64,000 nt of DNA from JANPLD01 sp964445765 (GTDB lineage: Bacteria > Pseudomonadota > Alphaproteobacteria > Rickettsiales > UBA8987), in NCBI GenBank assembly GCA_964445765.1, contig CAYULD010000002.1, positions 434,001-498,000 of the forward strand, given 5' to 3'. The position numbers and the translations under genes are program-made. The stretch's first letter is position 1, and every line of letters starts with the position of its first letter. The notes under the pieces were generated by a model. The model searched no databases. It saw nothing but the letters and a program-made list of their open reading frames with translations, and was not told the DNA's origin. Positions 1 to 7,949 of the stretch are shown in pieces.

Positions 1-1
1 G

Positions 2-301
2 TTAGTTGAGCACGCCGCTGATAGAACAAATTTTGTTTGTCAGGCACAATCTCTAAACTTATTCTTCCCGGGTGATGTTCATAAGAAATATCTGCACGAA
101 GTGCATTGGGCAGCTTGGAAAAAAGGTGTAAAAAGCCTTTATTATTGTAGGTCAACATCTATCCAAAGGGCAGAAAAAACACAAGAATTCACAGCTTCAC
201 AGCTTGAGATGAAACTTCAGCCCGCCACTAAAAAAGATAGAAAAACCTCCGCTGAAATTGCCCCCAAGCCAACTTATGAAGAATGTTTAGCTTGCCAGTA
301 G
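2..301 (+). CDS. nrdA: Ribonucleoside-diphosphate reductase alpha subunit, C-terminal part (partial)
   Basis: The reading frame is open from the first bases of the window and gives 99 residues of a protein that starts upstream. It matches the C-terminal end of class I ribonucleotide reductase large subunits: a HWAAWKKGVKSLYYCRS segment near residues 33-49 belongs to the end of the catalytic barrel, and the chain finishes in a flexible tail ending ECLACQ. The CxxC pair in that tail is the family's redox shuttle, which re-reduces the active-site disulfide when ribonucleotides are converted to deoxyribonucleotides. The enzyme is cytoplasmic and needs an NrdB radical subunit, which is not visible here. 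The 5' end is cut by the window edge, not broken. Confidence 0.9.
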   Translation, partial: LVEHAADRTNFVCQAQSLNLFFPGDVHKKYLHEVHWAAWKKGVKSLYYCRSTSIQRAEKTQEFTASQLEMKLQPATKKDRKTSAEIAPKPTYEECLACQ

Positions 302-318
302 CAGAAATATAATTGTAG

Positions 319-353
319 AGCAAAGATAATATAAATGAAAATATATCTTTGCT
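319..353 (+). terminator. Hairpin downstream of nrdA
   Basis: A 10-bp perfect stem (AGCAAAGATA at 319-328, TATCTTTGCT at 344-353) with a 15-nt loop lies 18 bases after the nrdA stop. There is no clean T-run, only TTACTAAATTT, so it may be a weak intrinsic terminator or an mRNA 3' end stabiliser. Confidence 0.5.
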
Positions 354-448
354 TTACTAAATTTACATTGAAATTAGACGAAATTTTGCTATAATGCTTG
401 CCTTAGATGTTATATAACTATCTGTTTTTTAACAAGTTTATAAGTTTT

Positions 449-637
449 ATGGAAGAAGAAAGAAAGATTCGTCAAAAAATTGCATTGCTTCAAGATGAAC
501 ATAGAAGTTTAGATTTCAAAATCGCAACCTTAGCAGTTAATATGCTAGAAATGCAAAGGCTAAAAAAACAAAAATTATCTCTAAAAGATGAAATTTCTAG
601 GCTTTCATCTATGTTGCACCCAGATATTGTTGCCTAA
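449..637 (+). CDS. DUF465 (YdcH-like) small coiled-coil protein
   Basis: A 62-residue protein if started at the ATG at 449; an in-frame ATG at 407 would add 14 hydrophobic residues unlike the family, so the internal start is preferred. It is strongly charged and predicted to form a helical hairpin: MEEERKIRQKIALLQDEH, then a central turn, then a second helix rich in Lys and Leu (RLKKQKLSLKDEISRL) and a short tail ending HPDIVA. Size, the LQxEHRxLD pattern and the KKxKLxLKDEI segment fit DUF465 proteins, which are common in alphaproteobacteria and have no settled function. purE follows 18 bases downstream, so the two are probably cotranscribed. Confidence 0.75.
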   Translation: MEEERKIRQKIALLQDEHRSLDFKIATLAVNMLEMQRLKKQKLSLKDEISRLSSMLHPDIVA

Positions 638-655
638 TTCAACAAAAATTTTCCA

Positions 656-1156
656 ATGACAAAAACTAATAAAACCAAAAAAGAGCCTGTAATTTCTATT
701 ATTATGGGTAGTAAAAGTGATTTTGAAACTATGTCTTTTGCTGGTCAAGTTTTAGATGATTTTTCTATTAGCTATGAAACACTTATAATTTCTGCCCATC
801 GCACGCCAGATAGAATGTTTAAGTTTGCTAAAGAAGCTGAAAATAGAGGGGTAAAAATTATTATTGCTGGTGCTGGTGGGGCGGCACATTTACCGGGTAT
901 GGTTGCTTCAATTTCAAATCTTCCGGTGCTTGGTGTGCCGGTTAAAAGCAAAAGTTTGAAAGGGCTTGATAGCTTACTTTCAATAGTGCAAATGCCAGCT
1001 GGAATACCGGTTGGAACGCTTGCAATAGGTGAAGCAGGTGCAAAAAATGCTGCATTGTTAGCGGTTAGAATTTTAGCAACAAATGATAAAAATATCGCTA
1101 AAAAACTTGCGGAATTTCACAAAAAGCAAACTGCTTCAATCGCACTTAAGCCTTAG
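656..1156 (+). CDS. purE: N5-carboxyaminoimidazole ribonucleotide mutase
   Basis: Class I PurE, 166 residues, which moves the carboxyl group of N5-CAIR to give CAIR in de novo purine synthesis in the cytoplasm. The nucleotide/phosphate-binding GSKSD motif is at residues 18-22, the SAHRTP motif with the catalytic His at 46-51 (His48), and a GAGGAAHLPGM loop follows near residue 82. Length is normal for the bacterial form. The usual partner purK is not adjacent. The TAG stop codon is the first three bases of a TA-flanked palindromic element, so insertion of that element appears to have defined the present C-terminus. Confidence 0.95.
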   Translation: MTKTNKTKKEPVISIIMGSKSDFETMSFAGQVLDDFSISYETLIISAHRTPDRMFKFAKEAENRGVKIIIAGAGGAAHLPGMVASISNLPVLGVPVKSKSLKGLDSLLSIVQMPAGIPVGTLAIGEAGAKNAALLAVRILATNDKNIAKKLAEFHKKQTASIALKP

Positions 1157-1266
1157 GCACTGTTAGCTAATTATTATAAATTTGCTATTTGTTTAATTTT
1201 GGCATAGAGCAAAGAAAATTTGAAATGGTGCAACTAAATTTTATAAAACTTTGCTAACAGTGCCTA
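1154..1266 (+). repeat. Palindromic element family A, internally deleted copy (A1)
   Basis: A 113-bp sequence bounded by inverted ends GGCACTGTTAGC and GCTAACAGTGCC, each next to TA, as expected for a TA target duplication. It keeps the first ~70 bases and last ~40 bases of the 272-bp element seen at 28122 and 34666 and lacks the middle, so it is an internally deleted non-autonomous copy. It fills the purE-ligA spacer. The ends resemble those of small insertion sequences (GGCACTGTT-type), but no transposase lies in the window. Confidence 0.85.
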
Positions 1267-1271
1267 ATGTT

Positions 1272-3344
1272 ATGTTTCAAGAGCAATTTAGAATTGAAGA
1301 GCTTAAAGCATTAATTAAACATCATAATAAAAAATATTATCAAGATTCCAAGCCAGAGATTTCTGATGCGGAATATGATAAATTAATGCAGGAGCTTGAA
1401 AAGTTAGAAGAAGCATTTCCGAGCCTCAAAACTTCTGATAGCCCCACCCAGAAAGTTGGTTATAAACCACTTGAAAAATTTGAAAAAGTTAAGCATTCCA
1501 AGCCAATGCTATCTTTAGCAAATGCTTTTTCAATGGAAGATATTTCAGATTTTATAACTCGCATCAAAAGATTTTTAGGTGAAGAAAATAACAAAAATTT
1601 TAATCTAGAATTATTTTGTGAGCCTAAAATTGATGGGCTTTCTTTCTCTGCAAGATATGAAAACGGCCTGCTTGTTATGGCTGCAACAAGGGGTGATGGG
1701 GAAGAGGGTGAAAATATAACTCAGAATATTAAAACCATAAAAACTCTTCCGCAAAAATTAATTGGTGATTTTCCAGAAATTTTGGAAATTAGAGGCGAAG
1801 TTTATTTAAGCCATAGTGATTTTGAAAAAATCAACCTAGAGCGACAAGAAAAAGGTGAAGAGCTTTTTGCAAATCCTAGAAATTGTGCATCTGGAAGTTT
1901 GCGTCAGTTAGATGCAAACATTACCGCCAGCAGAAATCTTAAATATTTTGCTTATGGCTGGGGTGAAATTTCAGATGCAAAATGGCAAACTCAATCAGGG
2001 GCATTAGAATATTTTAATTCACTTGGTTTTATTACAAATCCGCTTGCAAAACTCTGTAAAAATATTTCTGAGGTTGAGGATTTTTATAATAATTTTTTTT
2101 CTCAAAGGGCAAGCCTTGATTATGATATTGATGGGTTAGTTTATAAAGTTAATTCTTGCGAGCTTCAAGAAAGGCTTGGCTTTATCGCTCGTTCGCCAAG
2201 ATGGGCGATTGCTCATAAATTTCCTGCTGAACAAGCAGAAACAATCATTGAAAACATAACCATTCAAGTTGGACGAACAGGTGCTTTAACGCCAGTTGCA
2301 GAGCTAAAGCCAATTAATATTGGTGGTGTTGTTGTTAAAAGAGCAACCCTTCATAATAAAGATGAAATTGAACGCAAAGATATTAGAATTGGTGATTATG
2401 TTATTTTGCAAAGGGCTGGTGATGTTATACCCCAAATTGTTAAGGTTTTAGAGGAAAAGCGAGATTTAACTAAAAGCAAAATTTTTGAATTTCCATCTAA
2501 TTGCCCTGTGTGTAATTCTCCTGCAATTCGTGAAAATGATGATGCGGTTACTAGATGCACCGGCGGAATTTCTTGCGAAGCACAAGCGGTTGAATATCTG
2601 AAATATTTTGTTGCAAGAGACGCTTTTGATATTGAAGGTTTAGGAAAGCGCCAAGTTGAAGAATTTTATCAAAAAGATTTTATTAAAACGCCCGCTGATA
2701 TTTTCACACTTGAAGAAAGAAATAATTTTCTACAAATTGAAAATCTTGAAGGTTACGGCAAAATTTCAGTTCAGAAATTATTTAATGCCATTCAAAATCG
2801 CAGAAAAATTGAGCTTCAAAAATTTATTTTATCGTTAGGCATAAGGCATATCGGGCAAGAAAACGCCAAATTAATTGCTAAAAATTACATTTCCTTTCAG
2901 GAATTTTATAATAAAATTACCAATATTTGTAGTTTAGAAAATGATTATGCGAACGCCCCAGAATATGCAGAATTACTGGCAATAGATGGGCTTGGTGAGA
3001 AAATAGTTAAATCAATAATAATTTATTTTTCTAATAAAAAACATCTCACAATAATTAATGATTTGCTGAAATATGTAGAGGTTGAAGATTATAAAGAATC
3101 ACAAAAAATTAACTCCGCATTAACAGGTAAATCCGTTATTTTTACTGGAACTTTAGAAAAAATGAGCCGAGCAGAGGCAAAAGCTAAGGCGGAAAATGCA
3201 GGGGCTAAAGTTGCCTCTTCCATTTCTGCTAAAACTGACTATTTAATTGCAGGGGCAGATGCAGGCAGTAAGCTAAAAAAAGCAACAGAGCTAAATATTA
3301 AAATTCTCTCTGAAGATGAATTTTTGCAGATGGTTAATGGATAG
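1272..3344 (+). CDS. ligA: NAD-dependent DNA ligase
   Basis: A 690-residue bacterial DNA ligase that joins nicks using NAD+. Domains in order: Ia domain (about 1-65), adenylation domain with the nucleotide-accepting lysine in EPKIDG (Lys119), OB fold (about 310-395), a four-cysteine zinc finger starting CPVCN near residue 413, helix-hairpin-helix repeats, and a C-terminal BRCT domain starting near residue 610. TTG (1251) and GTG (1260) lie upstream in frame, but both fall inside the inverted end of a palindromic element. The ATG at 1272 gives the family's usual N-terminus. No clear Shine-Dalgarno is seen, so the element supplies the whole immediate leader. Confidence 0.97.
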   Translation: MFQEQFRIEELKALIKHHNKKYYQDSKPEISDAEYDKLMQELEKLEEAFPSLKTSDSPTQKVGYKPLEKFEKVKHSKPMLSLANAFSMEDISDFITRIKRFLGEENNKNFNLELFCEPKIDGLSFSARYENGLLVMAATRGDGEEGENITQNIKTIKTLPQKLIGDFPEILEIRGEVYLSHSDFEKINLERQEKGEELFANPRNCASGSLRQLDANITASRNLKYFAYGWGEISDAKWQTQSGALEYFNSLGFITNPLAKLCKNISEVEDFYNNFFSQRASLDYDIDGLVYKVNSCELQERLGFIARSPRWAIAHKFPAEQAETIIENITIQVGRTGALTPVAELKPINIGGVVVKRATLHNKDEIERKDIRIGDYVILQRAGDVIPQIVKVLEEKRDLTKSKIFEFPSNCPVCNSPAIRENDDAVTRCTGGISCEAQAVEYLKYFVARDAFDIEGLGKRQVEEFYQKDFIKTPADIFTLEERNNFLQIENLEGYGKISVQKLFNAIQNRRKIELQKFILSLGIRHIGQENAKLIAKNYISFQEFYNKITNICSLENDYANAPEYAELLAIDGLGEKIVKSIIIYFSNKKHLTIINDLLKYVEVEDYKESQKINSALTGKSVIFTGTLEKMSRAEAKAKAENAGAKVASSISAKTDYLIAGADAGSKLKKATELNIKILSEDEFLQMVNG

Positions 3345-3363
3345 TGTTAGGTGGCACTTTGCG

Positions 3364-3433
3364 TCATTTCGAACGAAGTGAGAAATCTAGAAAGAATATA
3401 TTTCAGCCAGATTTCTCGCTCCGCTCGAAATGA
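3364..3433. repeat. Palindromic repeat family C, copy 1
   Basis: A 70-bp imperfect hairpin whose outer arms are TCATTTCGAACGAAGTGAG and its approximate complement ending CTCGAAATGA. The same arms occur at 12997-13072. It is richer in G+C than the surroundings and sits in the ligA-mnmA spacer. Similar REP-like repeats are scattered in many bacterial genomes. Confidence 0.8.
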
Positions 3434-3440
3434 TGATAAT

Positions 3441-3461
3441 ACTTCCCACTTCCCCCTTGCA
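3441..3461. repeat. Heptad-periodic tract H1 (unit ACTTCCC)
   Basis: ACTTCCC is repeated exactly twice, then a related CCTTGCA unit follows, 16 bases before the mnmA start. It belongs to the set of seven-base-period spacer tracts described in the findings. Confidence 0.5.
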
Positions 3462-3476
3462 ACATAATTATAAAAT

Positions 3477-4601
3477 ATGAATCGTTTTGTTAAAGATAAA
3501 CCAATTCCAGAAACTAGAGTTGTAGTTGCAATGAGTGGTGGCGTGGATAGCTCAACGGTTGCCGCACTTATGCACGAAGAAGGCTATGAGGTAATAGGCA
3601 TAACCCTTCAATTATATGATTATGGCAAAGCCATAGGTAAGAAGAACGCTTGCTGTGCAGGGCAAGATATTGAAGATGCTAGAAATGTCTGTGATAAACT
3701 TGGCATTCCGCATTATGTGCTAAATTATGAATCAATTTTCAAAGAAAGTGTAATGGAAGATTTCGCCGATAGTTATTTAAGGGGTGAAACGCCAATTCCT
3801 TGTGTTCGTTGTAATCAATCAGTTAAATTTAGAGATTTATTCAAGGTAGCTAAAGATTTACAAGCAGATGCATTAGTTACAGGGCATTATATCCGCAGGA
3901 TTAACGGCGAAAAAGGTGCTGAGCTTCATAACGCCATTGATGCTAATAAAGATCAATCTTATTTTCTATTTGCAACTACGCGAGAACAACTTGAATATAT
4001 TCACTTTCCGCTTGGTGATATGACAAAAGCAGAAACCCGCTCTCACGCTCAAAGATTTGGTCTTGGAGTGGCTGAAAAGCCTGATTCTCAAGATATATGT
4101 TTTGTTCCTAACGGAAATTACGCTTCAGTTGTGCAGAAAATCCGCCCGCAAGCGATGGATCCGGGAGAGATTATTCACATCGCATCAGGTGAAGTTTTAG
4201 GTATGCATAGCGGTATAATTAATTTTACTAGAGGGCAAAGAAAAGGCATTGGCGGTGGTAATAAAGAGCCACTATATGTTATAAAAATTGATGCTGAAAC
4301 TAAAAGAGTTTTTGTTGGGGAAGAAAAATATCTTTTTGAAAATAGCCTTAAAATTAAGGAGTTAAACTGGCTTGGTGATGTTGATAGTGCAGGTAAGCCA
4401 ATCATTCCTGAAAATGGCTTAAATGTTGAGGTAAAACTTAGATCTCTTTCAAAACGGAAACTCGCAAAATTAAAAATTTTAGATGAAAAAGGTAATTGTG
4501 AAATTCTGCTTGCGGAAGAAGAAAGGGCAATAACCGCAGGGCAAGCCTGTGTTTTTTATCAAGATACTAGAGTTCTAGGTGGCGGCTGGATAGTTAGTTA
4601 A
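3477..4601 (+). CDS. mnmA: tRNA-specific 2-thiouridylase
   Basis: MnmA, 374 residues, thiolates uridine 34 of tRNA-Lys, tRNA-Glu and tRNA-Gln in an ATP-dependent reaction in the cytoplasm. The PP-loop ATP-binding motif SGGVDSS is at residues 20-26. The two catalytic cysteines are visible in PCVRCN (Cys109, Cys112) and DSQDICFV (Cys208). The tRNA-binding insert and the C-terminal beta barrel account for the remaining length, which is typical. Rickettsiales and other reduced alphaproteobacteria keep this gene. It is followed convergently by rfbG with only a five-base gap. Confidence 0.96.
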   Translation: MNRFVKDKPIPETRVVVAMSGGVDSSTVAALMHEEGYEVIGITLQLYDYGKAIGKKNACCAGQDIEDARNVCDKLGIPHYVLNYESIFKESVMEDFADSYLRGETPIPCVRCNQSVKFRDLFKVAKDLQADALVTGHYIRRINGEKGAELHNAIDANKDQSYFLFATTREQLEYIHFPLGDMTKAETRSHAQRFGLGVAEKPDSQDICFVPNGNYASVVQKIRPQAMDPGEIIHIASGEVLGMHSGIINFTRGQRKGIGGGNKEPLYVIKIDAETKRVFVGEEKYLFENSLKIKELNWLGDVDSAGKPIIPENGLNVEVKLRSLSKRKLAKLKILDEKGNCEILLAEEERAITAGQACVFYQDTRVLGGGWIVS

Positions 4602-4606
4602 TATAA

Positions 4607-5692
4607 CTAAACAATTGCACTAAAACCCTCTATTTGCGATAGGGTGAAATTTCGGAGTTTTTGGAAATCATTTTTATTTTCTACATAAAATTTATACCAA
4701 TCTGCGGTAAGTTTTATAGCTTGCTTTGGGCTTAAATTTGGTTTCCAGCTAAGTTCATTTCTAGCTTTATTATTATTTAGGCCTAAAAATTTTGCTTCAT
4801 AATGTGCATTTTTCTCTGAAATTATTTCATAAGAAAATTTATTTTGATTAGAAAAATTTTGCAGAAAAATTTTGGTTAAATTTTCTACATTTATTTTTTC
4901 TTCTTCTGCATTGGGGCCAAAATTATAGGCTTGATTAAAAGTTTTAGGTTGAGAATTTATTTTATAAATTAGCAATAAATAGCCAAAAATGCTCTCAAGA
5001 ACATGTTGCCAAGGGCGAATTGCATTTGGGTTTCTAATAATAATTTTTTGGTTTTTACTTAATGCATCAAAAATATCTGGCACTAATCTATTTTCTGAAA
5101 AATCGCCCCCACCAATAACATTTCCGGCTCTTGCGGTGGCGATTTCAATATTCGTATCATTGAAAAAAGATTCTCTGTAAGAATTGCTAATTATCTCCGC
5201 ACAAGCTTTTGAGGCGGAGTAGGGGTCTTTACCGCCAAGTTTATCTGATTCTATAAAATCCCGCTGATCTTCATTATTTTCATAACATTTATCAGAGGTA
5301 ACATTCAAAATAATTTTTACTGAATTACATTTTCTACAGGCCTCAAATAAATTAACTAAGCCCATTAAATTGGTTTCAAAATTCGTTACAGGGTCATCAT
5401 ATGATCTAAGAACTATAGGCTGTGCGGCTAGATGTAAGATAATTTCTGGTTTGAATTTTTGAATTGCAGAATTTAATTTCTGAAAATCTCTTATATCGCC
5501 AAATTCGTTATAATCAATTAACTCTGAAATTCTTAGGCTATCAAACATACTGCCGCGAAAATTTTCAGGTGGCAAAGCGTAACCATAAATTTCAGCTCCT
5601 AAATTTTTAAGCACCAAACTTGCCCAGCTTCCCTTAAAGCCAGTATGCCCAGTTAAAAAAATTTTTTTATTTTTGAAGAAGTTATTTTGCAT
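4607..5692 (-). CDS. rfbG: CDP-glucose 4,6-dehydratase
   Basis: A 361-residue short-chain dehydrogenase of the nucleotide-sugar group, converting CDP-glucose to CDP-4-dehydro-6-deoxyglucose for 3,6-dideoxyhexoses or related surface sugars. The NAD-binding motif TGHTGFKGSW is at residues 14-23 and the catalytic YSASK motif is near residue 155. The TSDKCYENNE segment is typical of RfbG. It overlaps the upstream rfbF by 11 bases, so the two successive enzymes are translationally coupled, and it is the last gene of the long minus-strand run that starts with nuoG. The later genes of a dideoxyhexose pathway are not adjacent. Confidence 0.93.
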   Translation of the reverse strand: MQNNFFKNKKIFLTGHTGFKGSWASLVLKNLGAEIYGYALPPENFRGSMFDSLRISELIDYNEFGDIRDFQKLNSAIQKFKPEIILHLAAQPIVLRSYDDPVTNFETNLMGLVNLFEACRKCNSVKIILNVTSDKCYENNEDQRDFIESDKLGGKDPYSASKACAEIISNSYRESFFNDTNIEIATARAGNVIGGGDFSENRLVPDIFDALSKNQKIIIRNPNAIRPWQHVLESIFGYLLLIYKINSQPKTFNQAYNFGPNAEEEKINVENLTKIFLQNFSNQNKFSYEIISEKNAHYEAKFLGLNNNKARNELSWKPNLSPKQAIKLTADWYKFYVENKNDFQKLRNFTLSQIEGFSAIV

Positions 5693-6473
5693 TTTTTTTA
5701 TTATCCCAAACGCACCATTCGGCTTTATTTTGGCTCCATAAATCTTCTAAGTGGTTTTTATCTCTAAGTGTATCCATTGCTTGCCAAAAGCCATTATGCT
5801 TATATGAAGCAAGTTGTTTTTCTTGTGCAAGTTTTTCTAAAGGTTGCCTTTCAAAAATAGTTTTTGGATTATCAATATAGTCAAAAATCTTTCTATTGAG
5901 AACAAAAAAACCGCCATTAATATAACCGCCATCGCCGGCTGGCTTTTCAAGAAATTCAGTAACGGTGCCATCATCTTGCATTTGCACTGCACCAAACCTG
6001 CCGGGTGGCTTGGTTGCAAGCATAGTTGCAATTTTTTTATGTTTTAAGTGAAATTCTATTTCATTTTTTATATTAACATTGGCAACGCCATCACCATATG
6101 TCATACAAAAGTTTTCATCATTTATATAATCTTTAATTAGCTTAACCCTGCCGCCTGTCATTGATTCTTCCCCAGTATCTATAAGCGTAACACGCCAAGG
6201 CTCAGATGTTGAATTGTGAATTTCTACGCTGTTATTTCGTAAATCATAAGTTACATCAGACATATGCCTATAATAATTTGCGAAATATTCTTTGATGATA
6301 TAGCCCTTATAACCTAAGCAAATTACAAAATCATTCACGCCATAATGTGAATATATTTTCATAATATGCCATAATATTGGTTTGCCACCAATTTCTATCA
6401 TTGGCTTAGGTTTAACTTGGGTTTCCTCAGAAATTCTTGTGCCAAGCCCACCTGCTAAAATAACTGCTTTCAT
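5682..6473 (-). CDS. rfbF: Glucose-1-phosphate cytidylyltransferase
   Basis: A 263-residue nucleotidyltransferase that makes CDP-glucose from CTP and glucose-1-phosphate. The signature AGGLGTR lies at residues 7-13, followed by the sugar-phosphate loop KPKPMIEIGGKP near 22-33, and GDGVANVN is the metal-binding region near 125. Length is normal. It overlaps hemD upstream by four bases and rfbG downstream by 11 bases, giving a tightly packed pair for lipopolysaccharide or capsule sugar synthesis attached to a haem and biotin gene group, an unusual place for surface-sugar genes. Confidence 0.95.
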   Translation of the reverse strand: MKAVILAGGLGTRISEETQVKPKPMIEIGGKPILWHIMKIYSHYGVNDFVICLGYKGYIIKEYFANYYRHMSDVTYDLRNNSVEIHNSTSEPWRVTLIDTGEESMTGGRVKLIKDYINDENFCMTYGDGVANVNIKNEIEFHLKHKKIATMLATKPPGRFGAVQMQDDGTVTEFLEKPAGDGGYINGGFFVLNRKIFDYIDNPKTIFERQPLEKLAQEKQLASYKHNGFWQAMDTLRDKNHLEDLWSQNKAEWCVWDNKKNAK

Positions 6474-7180
6474 AAATTTTTTAATTTTTCTAATAAAAAT
6501 TCTTCAGTTGGAAAATCTGGATATATGATATTCTTGAAATTATAATTTGCAATAAATTCAGCAATTTGCTTGCTTAAAGTTAGTGCCGTTAGGTTTGAAA
6601 AATCTTGCAGGTTTTTTATAAAAATATCTGCGGTTCTGGCAGAAAAAAACAAAATATAAGTATTTTTAAGATCTTTAATTTCTGAAATTTTTTGCGGTAG
6701 CATTTTAATTTCTTTTGCTTGGTATAAAATTTCTCTACGGTAATTATAACCATTTGAGGTAAGCATATTTTCTAAATTGCCTTTTGTTACATCTGCAGAA
6801 ATGTGTATAAAATACGCCTCTTTTTTATAATTATTTTTTATAAAATTGAAAATTGCCACCTCGCCAGAAATTTCAGTGCCTTTAATATAAGCAGAATTTA
6901 CATTTGAAAAACCTAGCTTTTTTGCCTGTTCTGCGGAGTTATCGCCGGCGGTTATAATCTCAAAATCTCTAATTTTAGTATTTTTCGCAAGGGCTAAAAC
7001 ACCATTGCTTGAGGTTATAATTAACTTACAATTTTTCGTAAAATTTATTGGTTTTTCAAGTAACTCAATTTCAATTAAAGGTAGGTTAATAATTTCAAAA
7101 TTTTTATTTAATTCGCTAATTTTTTTGCTGAGTTTTTTATTTTCTCTTTCAGGGCGGGTGATAATTAAGGTTTTTTTCAT
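6470..7180 (-). CDS. hemD: Uroporphyrinogen-III synthase
   Basis: A 236-residue HemD-type protein that closes and inverts ring D of hydroxymethylbilane in haem synthesis. The family diverges strongly, and recognition rests on the opening KTLIITRPERENKKL, the ITSSNGVLAL segment near residue 55, and FFSARTADIF near residue 180, which correspond to the conserved TSxNGV and FxSxxAxxxF patterns. Four-base overlaps with birA upstream and rfbF downstream (ATGA type) indicate one transcript. The residue spacing fits the two-domain fold. Confidence is a little reduced because the family has few invariant positions. Confidence 0.82.
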   Translation of the reverse strand: MKKTLIITRPERENKKLSKKISELNKNFEIINLPLIEIELLEKPINFTKNCKLIITSSNGVLALAKNTKIRDFEIITAGDNSAEQAKKLGFSNVNSAYIKGTEISGEVAIFNFIKNNYKKEAYFIHISADVTKGNLENMLTSNGYNYRREILYQAKEIKMLPQKISEIKDLKNTYILFFSARTADIFIKNLQDFSNLTALTLSKQIAEFIANYNFKNIIYPDFPTEEFLLEKLKNL

Positions 7181-7902
7181 AGAAAAAAAACCTCACCGCT
7201 GGAAATTTTTTTTATCTCACCTTCAGATAAAAAATTTAGCAAGCCCATCTCATCAATTTTTAGAATTTGCCCTGAAATTTTTTTATCATATAAGTTTATT
7301 TCTGCAAAATTTGTTAGTAGAATTTTATTAATTTCATCAGCAATTTTTTGAAATCCAAAATTATCATTAAGCATTTTTACTTGGTTAAAATTTTTGATTA
7401 TTTCATTTAAGCAAAATTCTAAATTATAGTTAAACCCAAGTTGAGAAAGGCTTGTGGTTGGCTTTTCAATTAAATAATCAGGTGCGGAGAAAATATTAAA
7501 ACCAACGCCACAAATTAAATAATTTTCTTGTTTTTCAAGTAAGATACCGCAGATTTTTTTATTATTAACTAGCACATCATTTGGCCATTTAATTTGCGGG
7601 GTTACTTCTAAATTTTGTAAAAATTTTGCAATCGCAAGGGCAAAAAAATAAGAATAATTTTGCGGAGAGGCCTCTTTTGAAATATCAAAAATAAAGCTCG
7701 TAAATAAATTTCCTGATTCTGAAATCCACTCCCTATTATTTCTGCCCCTGCCAGCTGTTTGGCTTAAGGCAAGAATTATAGTATTATGATATAAAAAATT
7801 TTTATTTTGTAAAATTAGCCTTTTTGCTTCATCATTCGTGCTATCAAGAATTTCATATTCTTTAATAGTAAACCCAAGAAAATTTTTACTTATCACAGCC
7901 AT
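7177..7902 (-). CDS. birA: Biotin--[acetyl-CoA-carboxylase] ligase
   Basis: A 241-residue biotin protein ligase that activates biotin as biotinyl-AMP and attaches it to the carboxyl carrier protein AccB. The DSTNDEAKR segment is near residue 18, the biotin-binding GRGRNNREW loop near 52, and WPNDVLVNNKKICGILLE near 105. It lacks the N-terminal helix-turn-helix of E. coli BirA, so it should be an enzyme only, not a repressor. It follows nuoN after a 47-base spacer; nuoN-birA order is a recurrent alphaproteobacterial arrangement. It is coupled to hemD by a four-base overlap. Confidence 0.93.
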   Translation of the reverse strand: MAVISKNFLGFTIKEYEILDSTNDEAKRLILQNKNFLYHNTIILALSQTAGRGRNNREWISESGNLFTSFIFDISKEASPQNYSYFFALAIAKFLQNLEVTPQIKWPNDVLVNNKKICGILLEKQENYLICGVGFNIFSAPDYLIEKPTTSLSQLGFNYNLEFCLNEIIKNFNQVKMLNDNFGFQKIADEINKILLTNFAEINLYDKKISGQILKIDEMGLLNFLSEGEIKKISSGEVFFL

Positions 7903-7949
7903 TATTGGTTGATTTTTGGAAGTTAATGGTTGGTGGAATTGCCTAACTA
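7903..7949 (-). repeat. Heptad-periodic tract H2 (weak)
   Basis: Read on the minus strand, the nuoN-birA spacer shows seven-base steps such as CCACCAA then CCATTAA, followed by three more units ending in AA. The match between units is loose, so this is the weakest member of the heptad set. Confidence 0.35.

Noticed and set aside
1251..1271. Upstream TTG and GTG starts for ligA
   Set aside because: They fall inside the inverted end of a mobile element and add residues not found in DNA ligases; the ATG at 1272 fits the family.
3364..3433. Family C hairpin as an intrinsic terminator of ligA
   Set aside because: No T-run follows the stem and the same sequence recurs at 12997 inside the nuo operon, so it is better explained as a dispersed repeat.
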